Assembly: GCF_048544455.1 (NCBI RefSeq)
Contig: NC_133536.1
Location: 196,171,325-196,235,324, forward strand
Reading direction: 5' to 3'
Source of the DNA: Silene latifolia
Lineage: Eukaryota; Streptophyta; Magnoliopsida; Caryophyllales; Caryophyllaceae
Length of the DNA stretch: 64,000 bases
Part shown: positions 44,828-56,489 of the stretch, one piece after another
Position numbering within the stretch: the stretch's first letter is position 1
Layout: each line of letters starts with the position of its first letter
Notes under the pieces: model-generated
The model's database searches: none
What the model was told of the DNA's origin: nothing
The model's input: only the letters and a program-made list of their open reading frames with translations
Position numbers and translations under genes: made by a program

Positions 44828-46603
44828 TCTATATATATATATAAAAGAGAGTTTTTTCGAGCGATCTGAGAGCGTCCACATCATCAAAAATAAATTTAGG
44901 AAAGTATAATTTTTGATGTAAAAAATAAATTAGAGAATCTTTTAATTATTATAATATGTATATTTCCTAAATTATATTCAAGTGATATTTTCAATTTTTA
45001 TATCAAACTTTTACATTTCATTTGTCAAAAAAAATATCGTTAAAAAATTATGAAAATAATATAATTAGCTTTGTAGTAAAAAATGCTATCATTAGAGTAT
45101 AAATTTCATATTATTTGCACATATTAAAGATGGTATACTTCTTATTATGAAAAATTGTGTACTTTTTAGTATGTTTTGTCCCACATTGAAAAATAAGTAG
45201 GTGTGGTAAACATACTACATATAAATAGTAGAATTGTCCCACATCGAAAGATTAGTATAAGGTGGGTGATTCTATAATTATAAATAGGAGGCATACTTGG
45301 AACTTAGGCATCAACCCAAAATCTTTTGAGTCTCTTAAGTATTGCCTTGGAGAGCTCTTAAAAGTTTATATCATTATATTTTCTACCTATAGATTTTATA
45401 TGTCCCACATTGAAAAATAATATAAGTGTGGTAAATATACTACGTTTAAATAATATAATTAGAATTGTGTTAAAAAAAATTCTATCATTAGAGTATAGGT
45501 TCATATCATTTTCACATATTTTAATTATGATAAAAAAAATAAAAAAACAAACGTATGAATATTAATAGATAATATAGTATTTGCTTATTATTAAATCGGG
45601 TTGGATGTCGAATTAGGTTCAAAAAATATGGTGTACTTTTAAATGTGTTATTCGTCTCACATTGAAAACTAATGTAGGTGTGATAAATATATACTACGTA
45701 TAAATAGTTGAATTGTCCCACATTATAAGATTATCATAAGGTGGGGTGATCCCATGATTATAAATAGGATTTATCCCTGGAACTTAGGTATCACCCCAAA
45801 TATGTTAAATTTTTAAGTAATTGAGCATGCCATGCTATTTGTGTTTTGTTATTTAGGTATTAAATGTTAGTTTATTAAATAAAATATGGTTTTAAGAATT
45901 AGATGATGAAATGTTTGTGTAATAGATAACAAAAGAAAAAGGCGTCAAAAGTCATAGGAGCAATAACGTTATGACAGAAGTTGTTAAATGATATTGTGGG
46001 AAAGAAAAAGGTGAACACAGGGGTACTATTTGTAGAAACTTAAAATTAGGGATACCATGTGTAATCTATCAAAGTTCAAGGTTACCATGAGAAATTTCCA
46101 ATATTATAATGATATACTTAATTAAATTTCCAATATCTAATAGATTTAAATATAACTATTAGATATAATGAGTAACAAATAACCGTATTCGGTATTCGGG
46201 ATCTGGTTGAATGTCGAACTAAGTGCAAAAAAGATGGTGTAATTCTGAGTATGTTATTTGTCCCACATTGAAAAACAATGCAGGTTTGATGATATACTAC
46301 GTATAAATAGTAAAATTATCCCACATCAGAAAAATAATCCAAGTTTGGTGAATATATTACTTATAAATAGTAGAATTGTCCCACATCGAAAGATTAGTAT
46401 AAAGTGGGGTGATTATATGATTATAAATAAGAGTTAACCCACGTATATATATTAATCTTTTATTTTTTTTGAAAGAGATATTTAATAATATGTAAACAAA
46501 TCATTAGACATGCATAGAATGTAAACATTAAACCCTTATATTTTTTTTTTTGCATTATAAATAGTTAATTACCCCCGTTGCAACGCACGGGCATTCAAAC
46601 TAG
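44828..46603 (+). mobile_element. Helitron nested in Helitron, 1,776 bp
   Basis: It starts TCTATATATATATAAAAGAG and ends with the hairpin-type GTTGCAACGCACGGGC followed by CTAG at 46600-46603. Its flanks, gataaa on the left and tttcac on the right, join to gataaatttcac, which is the uninterrupted text in copy A (reverse of about 4605-4616). This confirms a clean A|T insertion with no TSD. It holds no coding but carries repeated promoter-like modules. Confidence 0.88.
45178..46435 (+). promoter_or_regulatory. Cluster of USE-plus-TATA modules (snRNA-promoter-like)
   Basis: At least seven modules pair a variant of tcccacatcg or tcccacattg with a tataaata box roughly 30-45 bp downstream. Two carry the exact plant Upstream Sequence Element GTCCCACATCG (45236-45246 and about 46378-46388). 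Others start near 45179, 45402, 45654, 45716, 46259 and 46320. In plant U-snRNA genes USE plus TATA drives Pol II or Pol III, depending on spacing. No U-snRNA sequence follows, so function is open. An alternative is descent from LTRs, some of which use similar words. Confidence 0.55.
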
Positions 46604-46769
46604 TTTCACAGTAAAATTGAATATAGACATATAGTACATCGTTCATGTCTAAGATTTTATGTATGTCGCATGACCAACGAATAATTCCCGTTAACATAAT
46701 ATTGACATAAGAATAAAATAATGGTTGATTAATAAAATACTTTATTTTAGGAAAATAAAACCAATATGA

Positions 46770-46772
<3 letters not shown>

Positions 46773-46852
<80 letters not shown>
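46773..46852. repeat. (AT)n microsatellite, about 80 bp
   Basis: An uninterrupted AT dinucleotide run within Helitron copy B. The matching place in copy A has only about eight bases of it. Confidence 0.97.
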
Positions 46853-46855
<3 letters not shown>

Positions 46856-46859
46856 ACTT

Positions 46860-48110
46860 GGACTGATAGTTTTTAGAATTTGTTCGTTAATACCTTTTTA
46901 TTTTTCAATTGGTCAAGGAAAACAATAATATCTACTCTGCATAATCAACTCAATGATGCAATAAATTTCCTTCTTTCGAATAACAACCATAATTTAAAAT
47001 TATGTAAAAGCATTTAGAGGTAGTTAGAATGTTATATCTGTTAGAATATATTGACCAAATCATTGTCAATATATTATGTATATTTGATACTATGTATCTT
47101 AGCTAATTATGGTTACATATCCTTGTAATTAGGCACATATCTCTCACACTAATTTGTATTTATACGTTGCTCATTCTAATGAATAAACCAAGCATTACAT
47201 TCCTATCTTCTATCATATCTCCCGGTCAAACTATAGAAGTACGTTTGAATGTGAACCAAATTCCGACGCAATATTACATGGCTAGGGCTGCTTATGCACC
47301 CCCTCCTCTATAGCAATAGTCTTGACCCCCATCTTTTCATTTGAAACAAAATTTTTTACGCAGACCCCTATTTTTTCTTCCCTATTCACACATATGATCT
47401 AAAACAATCTCATCCCTTGAAAGATTAATCCTTGTCTCCGAAACTTATTTTAAATTTATCCAACCAAGTGAAAAACTAATCCTTACTTCTAGAAAAATAC
47501 ACCATCCAATGGAAACTAACCCTTGCTCTCGACAATATTGTTTTTTTAGGAAAATAAAACCAATATGAAGTTTATATATATGATACTTGGGACTAAGAGT
47601 TTTTAGATTTTGTTCGTTAATACCTGTTTGTTTTTCAATTGGTCAAGGAAAATAATAATATCTACTTTGCATAATCAACTCAATGATGCAACAAATCTCC
47701 TTCTTTAAAATAACAACCATAATTTAATCATTGTTGGGTCAAATGGTAGTTACGTAAAAACATTTACAGGTAGTTAAATGTTATACCCCCCGGTTAAACT
47801 ATAGACGTACCTTTGAATGTGAACCAAATTCCAACGTAATATTACAAGGCTGAGGCTGCTTATGACACCCCCCCTATAACAACAGTTTTGCCCCCCATCT
47901 TCTCATTTGAAACAAAATCCTTCACGCAGACCCCTATTTTTCTTCCCTATTCACACACATGATCTAAAACAATCTCATCCCTTGAAAGATCGATCCTTGT
48001 CTTCGAAACTTCTCTCAAATTTTTCCAACCAATTGAAAAACTAAACCCCTACTTCTAGAAAAATCCACAATCCAATGGAAACTAACCCTTAATCTCGACA
48101 ATGTTAATAA
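46860..48110. repeat. Internal tandem duplication in Helitron copy B
   Basis: Inverse counterpart of 2643-3870. Two blocks each carry gtcaaactatag or gttaaactatag, then aaccaaattcc and a cttgaaagat end. The first block is interrupted by the solo LTR at 47039-47215. Confidence 0.7.
47039..47215 (+). mobile_element. Short solo LTR, 177 bp, TSD (A)TATC
   Basis: It begins TGTTAGAA and ends TTCTATCA, which are near-inverse termini, between TATC at 47035-47038 and 47216-47219. The uninterrupted text ttatatctcccgg is present in copy A. A TATA-like gtatttatac and an AATAAA-like signal lie in the last 60 bp, giving the plus orientation. The small size fits a small Copia or TRIM-type element. Confidence 0.8.
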
Positions 48111-50494
48111 GATTAAGATTCTACTTTAATTTGGATTGACGGGGTCAAGATTAAGTTTATCAGTATGATCTTTTGAGGTTTCTTGTTATTATTCATGTTA
48201 CCTATATGTTTTATTGCAAGCGATATTTTGCTGATAAATAACCTTATTTATTTTCACTATCCTCGTTAAACTCATCACCCTCCACAAATGCACCCTCCCT
48301 CCACCCCACTAATTTAACCGCAAAATAAAACATCAGCCACTGTGATTAATTCTTACTACTTGAAACAACCTCCAATCCACTACCACTATCACTACCTTTC
48401 TACCACGTTTTACATCTAAAAATTCATAAATCACATTCACCTCCATGAAACACAAATCTTTACTCCAGATGATATGGATCATCGTCTCCCTTATTGAAGA
48501 CAATTTATTTTTCCTTCAACAAAGAAAAGTTTAAGAAGCAATCTTCCCTCTTATCTCTCTCCCTTTCCCTTCCTAGTCTTTTTCTCGCCCTACCTCCATT
48601 CCATATACTCAAACAAAGTGTTTGGGTACTACGTTTGTGAACTGAATAAGTTTGAATATTATATATATACACGAACTTTGCTATTTATTTCATTTTGCAT
48701 AAATAAATTTTACTACTTCTATCTCATTTTTATTGTCCTTTTTTCTTCAAATTTTATTATCTCATAATTATTATCCCCTTTCTAGATCTAGTAAGGAAAA
48801 ACTTTAGTCAACGACCTCGTCGCACTCAACCTCATTCCCACTCGAAACAACCTTTAGCCCACTATTTAATCCCTTCGGTTCACACATAAAACGGTCTAAA
48901 ATGCAAAGCTTTCATCTCTCTCTTGAAAAGTTCATCTAACTAACAGAAAACTAACCGGTACTTTCTGAACTTCATCATTTTTACATCCCATAAATATTAA
49001 GTTGAACATGACGAAAAAAATGCAGAAACTTGGATTTTGTTTGATAACGACAGATTGAACATTTTTTTTAGCATTTTGAAAGTTTTTACACTATTTAAAT
49101 AACAAATGTGCTATTTTCAGTGTTGATCATCGACATATTGAAATAGTAGATTGTGGTGTAAATTCCTGTTTTACATTATAACCTTTAATTAGTATGTTGT
49201 AAGAAAATAAAAATTGAGTTTTTTTTTTTTATCTTTGAGGAAATTAAAGATCAAATTTTATCTTTATCATATTTATAATTAATATTCTTCACTTAAAATA
49301 TATAAATTTAAGCAAGTTCAAATAAGTTAGCTAAAAGTTATAATTCACAAATTATACGAAGCAATATAATCCTTTTTTTTATTAATATGAAATAAATGTC
49401 ATAAACTTCATGAGTATATTAATGCGGTAGAGAACTATAGAAGAGTTGGGAAGTACGTGACCCCCTTTTAGGTTTAAATTTTTTCATTTATTTTTATATT
49501 TTTGCCTAACGGTGGTTAAAGCATCGTATTATGCATGACGAATATGTCTCACCCTTCCCCAATTCGTATCTCTCCCTAAATTATAGTGATGATGTGCTCA
49601 ATTTACACAAAAAAAAAACAACAATAACTAGTTTGCTCCATATAATTGAATAGTACCGTTTTTTATGCATATAAATTTGTCAGAAGAAAAGCTTGAGAGA
49701 GACGGTCTTCACTATGTTAGGGAAAGACTACTCTTACCCTTTTATGTGTTTTTCAAGACTTTTTTTTAATGTTGATTGTTGCTTGAATTGAATCTTAACC
49801 TTATACATATTTCTATAATAAGTGTATCTAATTTACCTTCAAGCTTCATTCAAATCTATTTTATTACTCGTGGTACAATTTTTACTTTAAATTGTAAAAC
49901 AATCGCACAATAAAGTTTTTCAAACATTTATTCATTTGTCATAATATGATATTTCGATTCGCAAATTAGCAGCAACTTTCTTTATCTTTTAATACACCTT
50001 GAAAAATAGATATCAAACTTTGTACTTATCAATAATTTGTGAATATCTTATTTAAATTTTTATTAATATACTTTTATATAATGACAAATGAATGTAAATA
50101 ATATATAATAAATTATCAATAGAAGTTGAAGTGTATTGTGAGGGAAATAACTTTAAAATTGGTAGGAGAAATACATATGACATTTGAAAAATAAACTTTG
50201 TATTATCTATAATTAAATATGACATTAGCAATAGCAAAAGACGTAGGGGCATATTTCAGCGTTTATTTTACTCTTTACATGAGTAAATTCCATGTAGTAC
50301 GTATTATGCATGCACATTTGTCACAACCCAGTTCGGCCTAGGGTCTTTTAGCCTCATAATACCTCATTTTTTTAATCGAAAGTTGTTATAAAATTGGATA
50401 TTATAAATATATCAAAGATTTTTTTTCCTTCTAATTTAATAAAAAGTGAACAAATACTAATGAATAATTTTTTTAATATTAACAAATTGTAGAT

Positions 50495-50760
50495 AATTAA
50501 TTTATTTCCTGTTTCTAATAATAAAATTATAAAATAATTAATTAATTCTCATTTCTAATAGGAAAATCATATTCCTAATTATCTCCAATATCAAAAAGTA
50601 TAATTAGGGAAAAAAATCTTAATAAATTGTTAATTTATTTCCTATTTCTAATAGGAAATTGTAAAATAATTAATTAATTCTCATTTCTAATAGGAAAATT
50701 ATATTCCTAATTATAATAGAAAAATTGTAAATAATTAATTATCTCCTAATTCTAATGCTA
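50495..50760. repeat. AT-rich tandem repeats
   Basis: Two to three degenerate units share ttaattaattctcatttcta and taataggaaaat. They lie near the 5' end of Helitron copy B. Confidence 0.7.
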
Positions 50761-50805
50761 ATAGTATAATTAGAAAAAAAAGGCTCCTTTAGTTATATAT
50801 ATTGA

Positions 50806-50875
50806 TTTTTTGAAAAAAATTCTAGATTTAATGAGATCATTATTTATTGATATGGTACAATTTTTTTAGAAAAAT
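50806..50875. repeat. Tandem units split by the Helitron (right part)
   Basis: This continues the array left of the Helitron: ttctagatttaatgagatca followed by gatatggtacaattttt. Confidence 0.7.
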
Positions 50876-51317
50876 GGTCCAATTGAACAATATACGAAAA
50901 CATCGGGAGAAAATCCTCTCCAGTACCATCCAGTAGCTTTTGAGGGTTCGGATTTTATTTCGGTACGATCTAACGGCTAACTGTATTGAGAAGGTATAAA
51001 GGTAATAATAATTTTATATTGTTCTATTAGAGGAAATGGAAGATAATGGAGATGAAAGTAATGGAGAGGATTTTATCTCAGTGTAGTCAATTTATCGCAA
51101 AATGCCAAAATTGTTTTTGTATCTCTATGTTTAAGAATCTTGTGATCCAACACTCATTTATCTTGTGATTTTTAGTACTTCAGGAGTACTCGTAAGTTGG
51201 AGACCTTGGAGCTTTTATGAAGTGCGATGCTATTCACCCAAACGACCCTATAAAGAGTAGAATCAGTAGATTATATATATTTTTTTTTTTTTTTTTTGAC
51301 AACTGTAAAGATAGTTT

Positions 51318-51884
51318 CTACAATCTTATGGCCTGCCGAGCCAGGCCATGTGCCACACTATTAAGGTACCTCGGAATAAAACAAAAACTCAAACAATGAA
51401 AAAACCTAGCAGAACTACGAATCTCCTCCAGTAAGTCCTTTATCAGATGATCAGTTTTAGTCAAACCCGCAATCACATTGACCAAATGTAGGCAATCCGA
51501 GGAAATGTCGAGATGGAGTACCCCTCCGGATCTCGCCCATGAAACCACATCCCTGACTCCGAGGGCCTCTGCCTGGAGGGCCGATTCCGCTCTAGTACTC
51601 ACCTGTCTGCGCAGACACTCACGCCCCATCTCATCATATGCCACCCATCCAAAAGCCGCCTTAAAGGAACGATCCCAACTCGCATCCACCTTAACCCGAA
51701 GAGGTGAGCATAAGCCCGGTTGTCCGATCATGTGAAAAGGGATACCATTCCGTAAGTCAGTTTTTTGCTGATCAACCTGGTCCCCAACGCTCCCTCGAGG
51801 CTCTTTGAGAAAACCCTTATTATCTACCTGATTGTTTAGAAGATGCACCCTCTCCTTAATAGAATCAAACAGGACACCAATCAA
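51318..51884 (-). pseudogene. LINE RNase H domain (RVT_3 type)
   Basis: An open 188-codon frame. After a variable N-terminal part it shows VKVDASWDRSFKAAFGWVAYD (first Asp), the Glu in ALQAEALGVRD, DISSDCLHLVN (second Asp) and RYLNSVAHGLAR. This is the usual plant RVT_3 pattern. It directly follows the zf-RVT part in the dead LINE. Whole as a domain but not expected to be expressed. Confidence 0.88.
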
Positions 51885-51887
51885 AAA

Positions 51888-53625
51888 CTAAGGGTTGGTC
51901 GCCAGACCTTCAAATTTAATCTTGTTTCGAATAGTCCAAAGACCCCAGATAATGGCAATGAATAGAATAACTCTCCTCAGTCCTTCCTCCTGCTTTCCCA
52001 GGTATTGGACCCAGTCAATAATCCAGTCGGTCATAGTAAGATGTTTAGCGCCTTCCACCCTGATACCAAGAACCGACCCCGCCCAAATCCTAGCCGAGAC
52101 GTCACAATCCCTAAAAAGATGCTCAACCGTCTCCAACTTACTATGCTCAGTTCCACATAAAACACGAAAAACATCATCCCCATTTTTCTTTGTTGAAGCT
52201 CGCGTCCCACTGATAGCGTACCCGTAAAAATCCTCCATATAAGAATCTTCCAAGTGTTAGGAACCGGCATAGTCCATAGGTGCTTTTGACAAAACACCTG
52301 ACCACGCTTACCCAGTCTAGTGAAATCCTTTTGGGACCCCTTTCTGGTTATATACTCCTCGAAAAAGAGTCCGTAACCGCTTTTCACCGTAAAACACCCA
52401 TGGTTTGAGAAAGGCCAATACACCTCATCTTTCAGTCCCTCCGTCCTAAGCCTGATTGCCAGGATCCTTTCCGCATGTTCCTCTACAAACAAAGACCGTA
52501 TGAAATCTTCATTCCATTGCCCATTTGGTGACACTAGATGGCCCACTCGCAGATCCACAAGATGAACATCCCCATGGCCTAGCCAGCAATTCTTGGGTTC
52601 CGGGAACTCACCTCCCACCCACCTTGATGTCCAAACATTCAACCGGGAGTTACCACCAGGCTTCCACCCCAAAAAACCTTTGAGACCCTGAAACCCATAT
52701 AGGATGCTGCGAACTCCCCACGAGGAACTAGTACCTGAACAAGGTACCGATTCCGCATCAACAAACTGAGTCCCGAAAAGTTTTTGCCTAAAGACCTTGC
52801 TGAAAAAAGACCTATCTCCCGATATCAATCGCCAACCATGCTTAGCCAACAACGCTTTATTCAAACATTCAATATTGCGGATCCCCAACCCTCCCTTACA
52901 TTTAGGAAGGCTCAGGAAGTTTTTGCTACACCAGTGAACACTCTTCCCTAGTTTACACCCCGTCCACCAAAATTGTGCCAAGAGAGAATTAATCTTCCTT
53001 GCCACACTTACCGGAATCTTAAAAACCGATAGAAAGAAATTTGAGAGATTGGAAAGGACCGAGGAAACTAGAGTCAACCGCCCCGCCGGTGATAGAAAAA
53101 TACCATTCCATGAAGAGATCCGCTTAGTAACATGATCCACCAAAGTTTGAAAAATGTCCTTCTTAGACTCTTGAAATTCAGCAGGGATACCAAGATATTT
53201 CCCAATTCCTCTATTATTCCGGATATTGAAGCCTTTTAGAATTCTTTGTATCGCTGCCAGAGTCATATTCGGACTGAAGATGATTCCTGATTTTGCTGTA
53301 TTTAGTCTCTGCCCAGAGGCCTCACAATAATCACTGATTATAGTTTTAAGATGAAGGGCTGAATCTCCCTTATCCTTGAAGAAGAAAATCGCGTCATCTG
53401 CAAAGAACAAGTGAGTCATCGGCTGTACCCCCTGCATAAGGTAAAACCATGCAACCTGCCAGAATCTCGGGCATATTCAATATTCGCCGACAGGACTTCC
53501 ATACACAGTAGGAAGAGAAAAGGAGATAGAGGATCTCCCTGACGAAGACCACATTTGGGCTTGAATTGAGGTAAAGGTATACCATTGAGGAGCACCTCAT
53601 AACTCACCGTGGTAACACAGCTCAT
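51888..53625 (-). pseudogene. LINE reverse transcriptase and zf-RVT region
   Basis: The 5' edge holds CGLRQGDPLSPFLFLLCMEV. A frameshift near 53430 leads to THLFFADDAIFFFKD with the catalytic FADD intact. Then come KYLGIPAEFQESKK, the segment ISSWNGIFLSPAGRLTLV, and GGLGIRNIECLNKALLAKHGWR. The zf-RVT part (NTWKILIWRIF; CGTEHSKLETVEHLFRDC) is reached after a further frame change near 52200. The upstream RT fingers are lost to truncation. Confidence 0.9.
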
Positions 53626-53682
53626 GATAATATAATCAGTAGATTATATTGTGGGGTTTATTACTGTTGTTTGGTCTTATTT

Positions 53683-53838
53683 GAATCCATTTTTGAAATA
53701 ATGTTGTAAAATAAAGAATTTGTCGTTTTGGATTGGAGTTAAAATTATTTGTTGAAATGGTGTCCACGTAGGATTGGGAAACACCGAAGCTAAAACGCGG
53801 GTCAAACACGCCATTGACAATGGCGTGTTTGGTGTAAC

Positions 53839-53879
<41 letters not shown>

Positions 53880-54726
53880 CGTAAACACGCCATTGGAATT
53901 GGCGTGTTCATGGAGGAAGACACGCCATTATGAATGGCGTTTTTGTGCAACAGTGAAAAAACATAACAAGTTCACTTGTCCCAATAATGGCGTCTTTATT
54001 GAAGTAAATACTATTCTTTTCAAAGCAAAACTATCTCCTCAAACCAATACCCCATAATTTGCTAGCAAATCCTAAACGATTCCATTCATTCCAACTACAA
54101 TCATCATCCTTAAAAAACCTCTTAGTTCTCTCTCTATTCTCTAAATCATCATCCCCAGATATCCCACCCTCCAGCTCTTTAGAACCATCCACACGGTTGC
54201 CGCCTCGATGATTTCGCCACCGCAAATCGTCAATCGCACCACCACTGGCATAACCGGTGCCTATTTCTTCTTCTGTACCGATTCCCCAACAGTAGCCTTA
54301 ATTTCCACTGCCAAGTCGCCGGTGATAGGAGTGGCGGCATCGGAGAGACGAGTCACGACCCATCGGGGAATAGCAAGGACGTGTGTTGAGGTCATCCCAT
54401 ATTCTATTTAATCGTGGTAGAATTGGAATTAATAAATAATTGGTTGTTCATTAGAGATTTAGAGTATACGGTACACTCCAAATGGCTGAAACATGAGATG
54501 GTAAAGACACGCCATCCCCAACGGCGTGTTTAACTTTTTTTTTTTTTTTTTTTTTTTATACGCCATTATCAGTGGCGTGTAGGAGGTAGAAGACCCGCCA
54601 TTGCCAATGGCGTGTTTCAGGTTTAAAAAATCCGAGCCTACGTGGACACCATTTTGACAAATATTTTCAAAACCGACCCAAAACGATAAATATTTTATTT
54701 TTGACCATTATTTTAAAAATGGACTC
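53683..54726. mobile_element. MULE-like element with six palindromes, 9-bp TSD
   Basis: The inverted ends GAATCCATTTTTGAAATAATG and CATTATTTTAAAAATGGACTC are flanked by the perfect 9-bp repeat GTCTTATTT at 53674-53682 and 54727-54735. The arms also share tggtgtccacgta in inverse. Six modules of the form ACACGCCAT...ATGGCGTGT lie inside, with an A-run of about 33 on one side and a T-run of about 23 on the other. The middle (about 54060-54420) is more GC-rich and looks like captured exon DNA with no recognised product. Confidence 0.8.
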
Positions 54727-54735
54727 GTCTTATTT

Positions 54736-55474
54736 GTGTAAATTAGTTTTTCTTTTTTTAAAATAAGCTTATTCACAAGCTACTTTCTGAAAGAGTTTTA
54801 ATTGTTTGGTCATACTTTTGTAAAAGTGGTTTTCTATAAAATTTATATGTTTGACTTAACTACTTTCATACTTTTTTTTTCATTAACCATGTTATTTGTA
54901 TATTCAATGAAAAAAAAACGTTTAAAAAATATATGTAATCACTCGACAATCATACTAAAATTATATGATTACTTTTCAATTTTTAATTTTACACACCCTT
55001 ATCAAATCAAAATTATGCTAGCAAATATTGTGAGAGGAGGGAATTAAATCAAAATTATAATTTTACACACAATAATACTTCAATGGTGTATGCAAGAGGA
55101 GAAAAACAAATATTATACAAAGAACACAAATAAGAGGAGTACAAAATAAATAAAGAAGTAATGGTTCTTGGAGTATAAAAAAGGGCAAGTAATGAATTAT
55201 TTGCAGTGAAAAGTAGAAGTAGCAAATATCTACTTCTACTTTTGGGAGGTATAGCTTTTAACTATTTAAAAGTTGTTTTAAAACTCCCTAAACTAGAGTG
55301 TTTGGCATAGCTACTACTTTTTCAGTTACAAAAACACTTATAAAGCTTAGCCAGACAACACCTAAATTATGTTCATGTACAATCTTGATCAAGCTATTCA
55401 CTTTTTGAGGTTTTGTCAAGTTATTCTAAAATTTAACGGGATTTCTAATCTAAACCATACTTTTATCCAACTCA
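54736..55474. other. Non-coding stretch, possible hAT-like remnant
   Basis: No gene is seen. Inversely related text (aagcttattcacaag and tgtttggtcatac at the left; gtttggcatagctac and tataaagctta at the right) hints at an old inverted-repeat element, but ends and TSD are not clear. Confidence 0.35.
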
Positions 55475-55483
55475 ATAAAATTA

Positions 55484-55933
55484 CGGAAATTTCACATGGT
55501 ACCCCTTAATGTTGTCAGATTTTCCATGATACCCCTGCTTTTAAGAATCTATCTATGATATCTTTGAGGTTCCATTTTTGTGCCCATGGTACCCTCTAAT
55601 GTAACGATCGTTAAATGACTGTTAAATTTTGATGATGTGACAATGAATTAGTAATTAAAAATTATTAATAAATACTTCGTATGAAATAAAAATGAAAGTA
55701 GAGGTATAATGAAAAATCTAACAAAATTAAGGGATAACACGGGAAATTTTCATAATTTTTAATTACTAATTTATTACCACATCATCAAAACTTAACCTCC
55801 AATTAACGATCATTACATCAGGAGGTATCATGGGCACAAAAATAGAACTTCAAGAATAACATAGGCAGATTCTTAAAAACAGGGGTACCGTGAAAAATCT
55901 AACAAAATTAAGAGGTACCATGGAAAATTTCCG
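55484..55933. mobile_element. MULE-type MITE, 9-bp TSD
   Basis: The element is nearly all inverted repeat: CGGAAATTTCACATGGTACC at the left, inverse at the right end ATGGAAAATTTCCG. It is flanked by the perfect repeat ATAAAATTA at 55475-55483 and 55934-55942. Arms of about 130 bp pair over cccatggtacc, taatgtaacgatcgtta and related text. No coding. Confidence 0.82.
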
Positions 55934-56168
55934 ATAAAATTACTTTTAAAAGTAATTATAGAACATAATTTGAATAGAACTAATATAAAAAAATAAATTT
56001 TCTTTTCTCCCGTTGTTTGGGCCTTTGATAAGCTCCCAATATTTCATAGACTCGCAACACAACGCCAACTCTACCAGACTGTCTGATTTAAATAGGACAC
56101 CCGTAAATCCACGGATGGATGTATGGGGCACGGAGATAGTGCGCATCATACCCCTACTAGTTGTCTTA

Positions 56169-56485
56169 GAGCATCCGCAAAGGAGGAAAATAAGCTCTCC
56201 TTTTGCCTTCTCTTTCCTCAAATGAGCAACCCCATTGTTACACCAACCTCTCCATTTTTTGGGGTTCCACTGTTTTTAGGAAAGGTCTCCAACAAAAAAA
56301 AGTAAGGCAATTTTTGTTACTTTTGGGGAGCTTCCTAAATTTTTGTGTGTGAATTGGGGAACGTCATTGTTGCATTGATGTAGTTATGAAATGGGGAGGA
56401 TAAATGGAAAAGTGAGTGGAAAATGAGGTGGACGAATAAAAAAAGGAAAGAGAAATTATGGGGAGCTTCACCTTTGCAGATGCTC
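56169..56485. mobile_element. Tourist-like MITE, TSD TTA
   Basis: GAGCATCCGCAAAGG and CCTTTGCAGATGCTC are inverse ends, with TTA at 56166-56168 and 56486-56488. It is 317 bp long and non-coding. The ends resemble those of the MITE at 16294 (GAGCAATAGC). Confidence 0.8.
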
Positions 56486-56489
56486 TTAT

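Larger units (their letters stand above)
44777..50805 (-). mobile_element. Non-autonomous Helitron, copy B, 6 kb with nested inserts
   Basis: On the minus strand the 5' end is A|TCAATATATATAACTAAAGG (50805) and the 3' end has the hairpin CCGTGCAACGCACGGG and CTAG (44777-44780). The insertion fell between A and T inside a short tandem array, whose neighbouring units show the empty site. The part 44777-49139 is the inverse of copy A at 1604-4656. No Rep/helicase frame is present. Nested inside are another Helitron (44828-46603) and a 177-bp solo LTR. Without them it would be about 4.07 kb. Confidence 0.8.
51277..53633 (-). mobile_element. 5'-truncated L1-like LINE, 16-bp TSD
   Basis: The perfect repeat AATCAGTAGATTATAT flanks the insert at 51261-51276 and 53634-53649. 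A run of about 17 T at 51281-51297 is the poly(A) tail of the minus-strand element. RT, zf-RVT and RNase H parts are present; ORF1 and the endonuclease are missing. Confidence 0.93.

Noticed and set aside
45178-46435. CRISPR-like or satellite array
   Set aside because: Spacing is irregular and the repeated units are promoter-like. CRISPR does not occur in plant nuclear DNA.
54208-54411. 67-codon frame as a gene
   Set aside because: No family recognised, and it lies within a non-autonomous MULE-like element. It is treated only as possible captured DNA.
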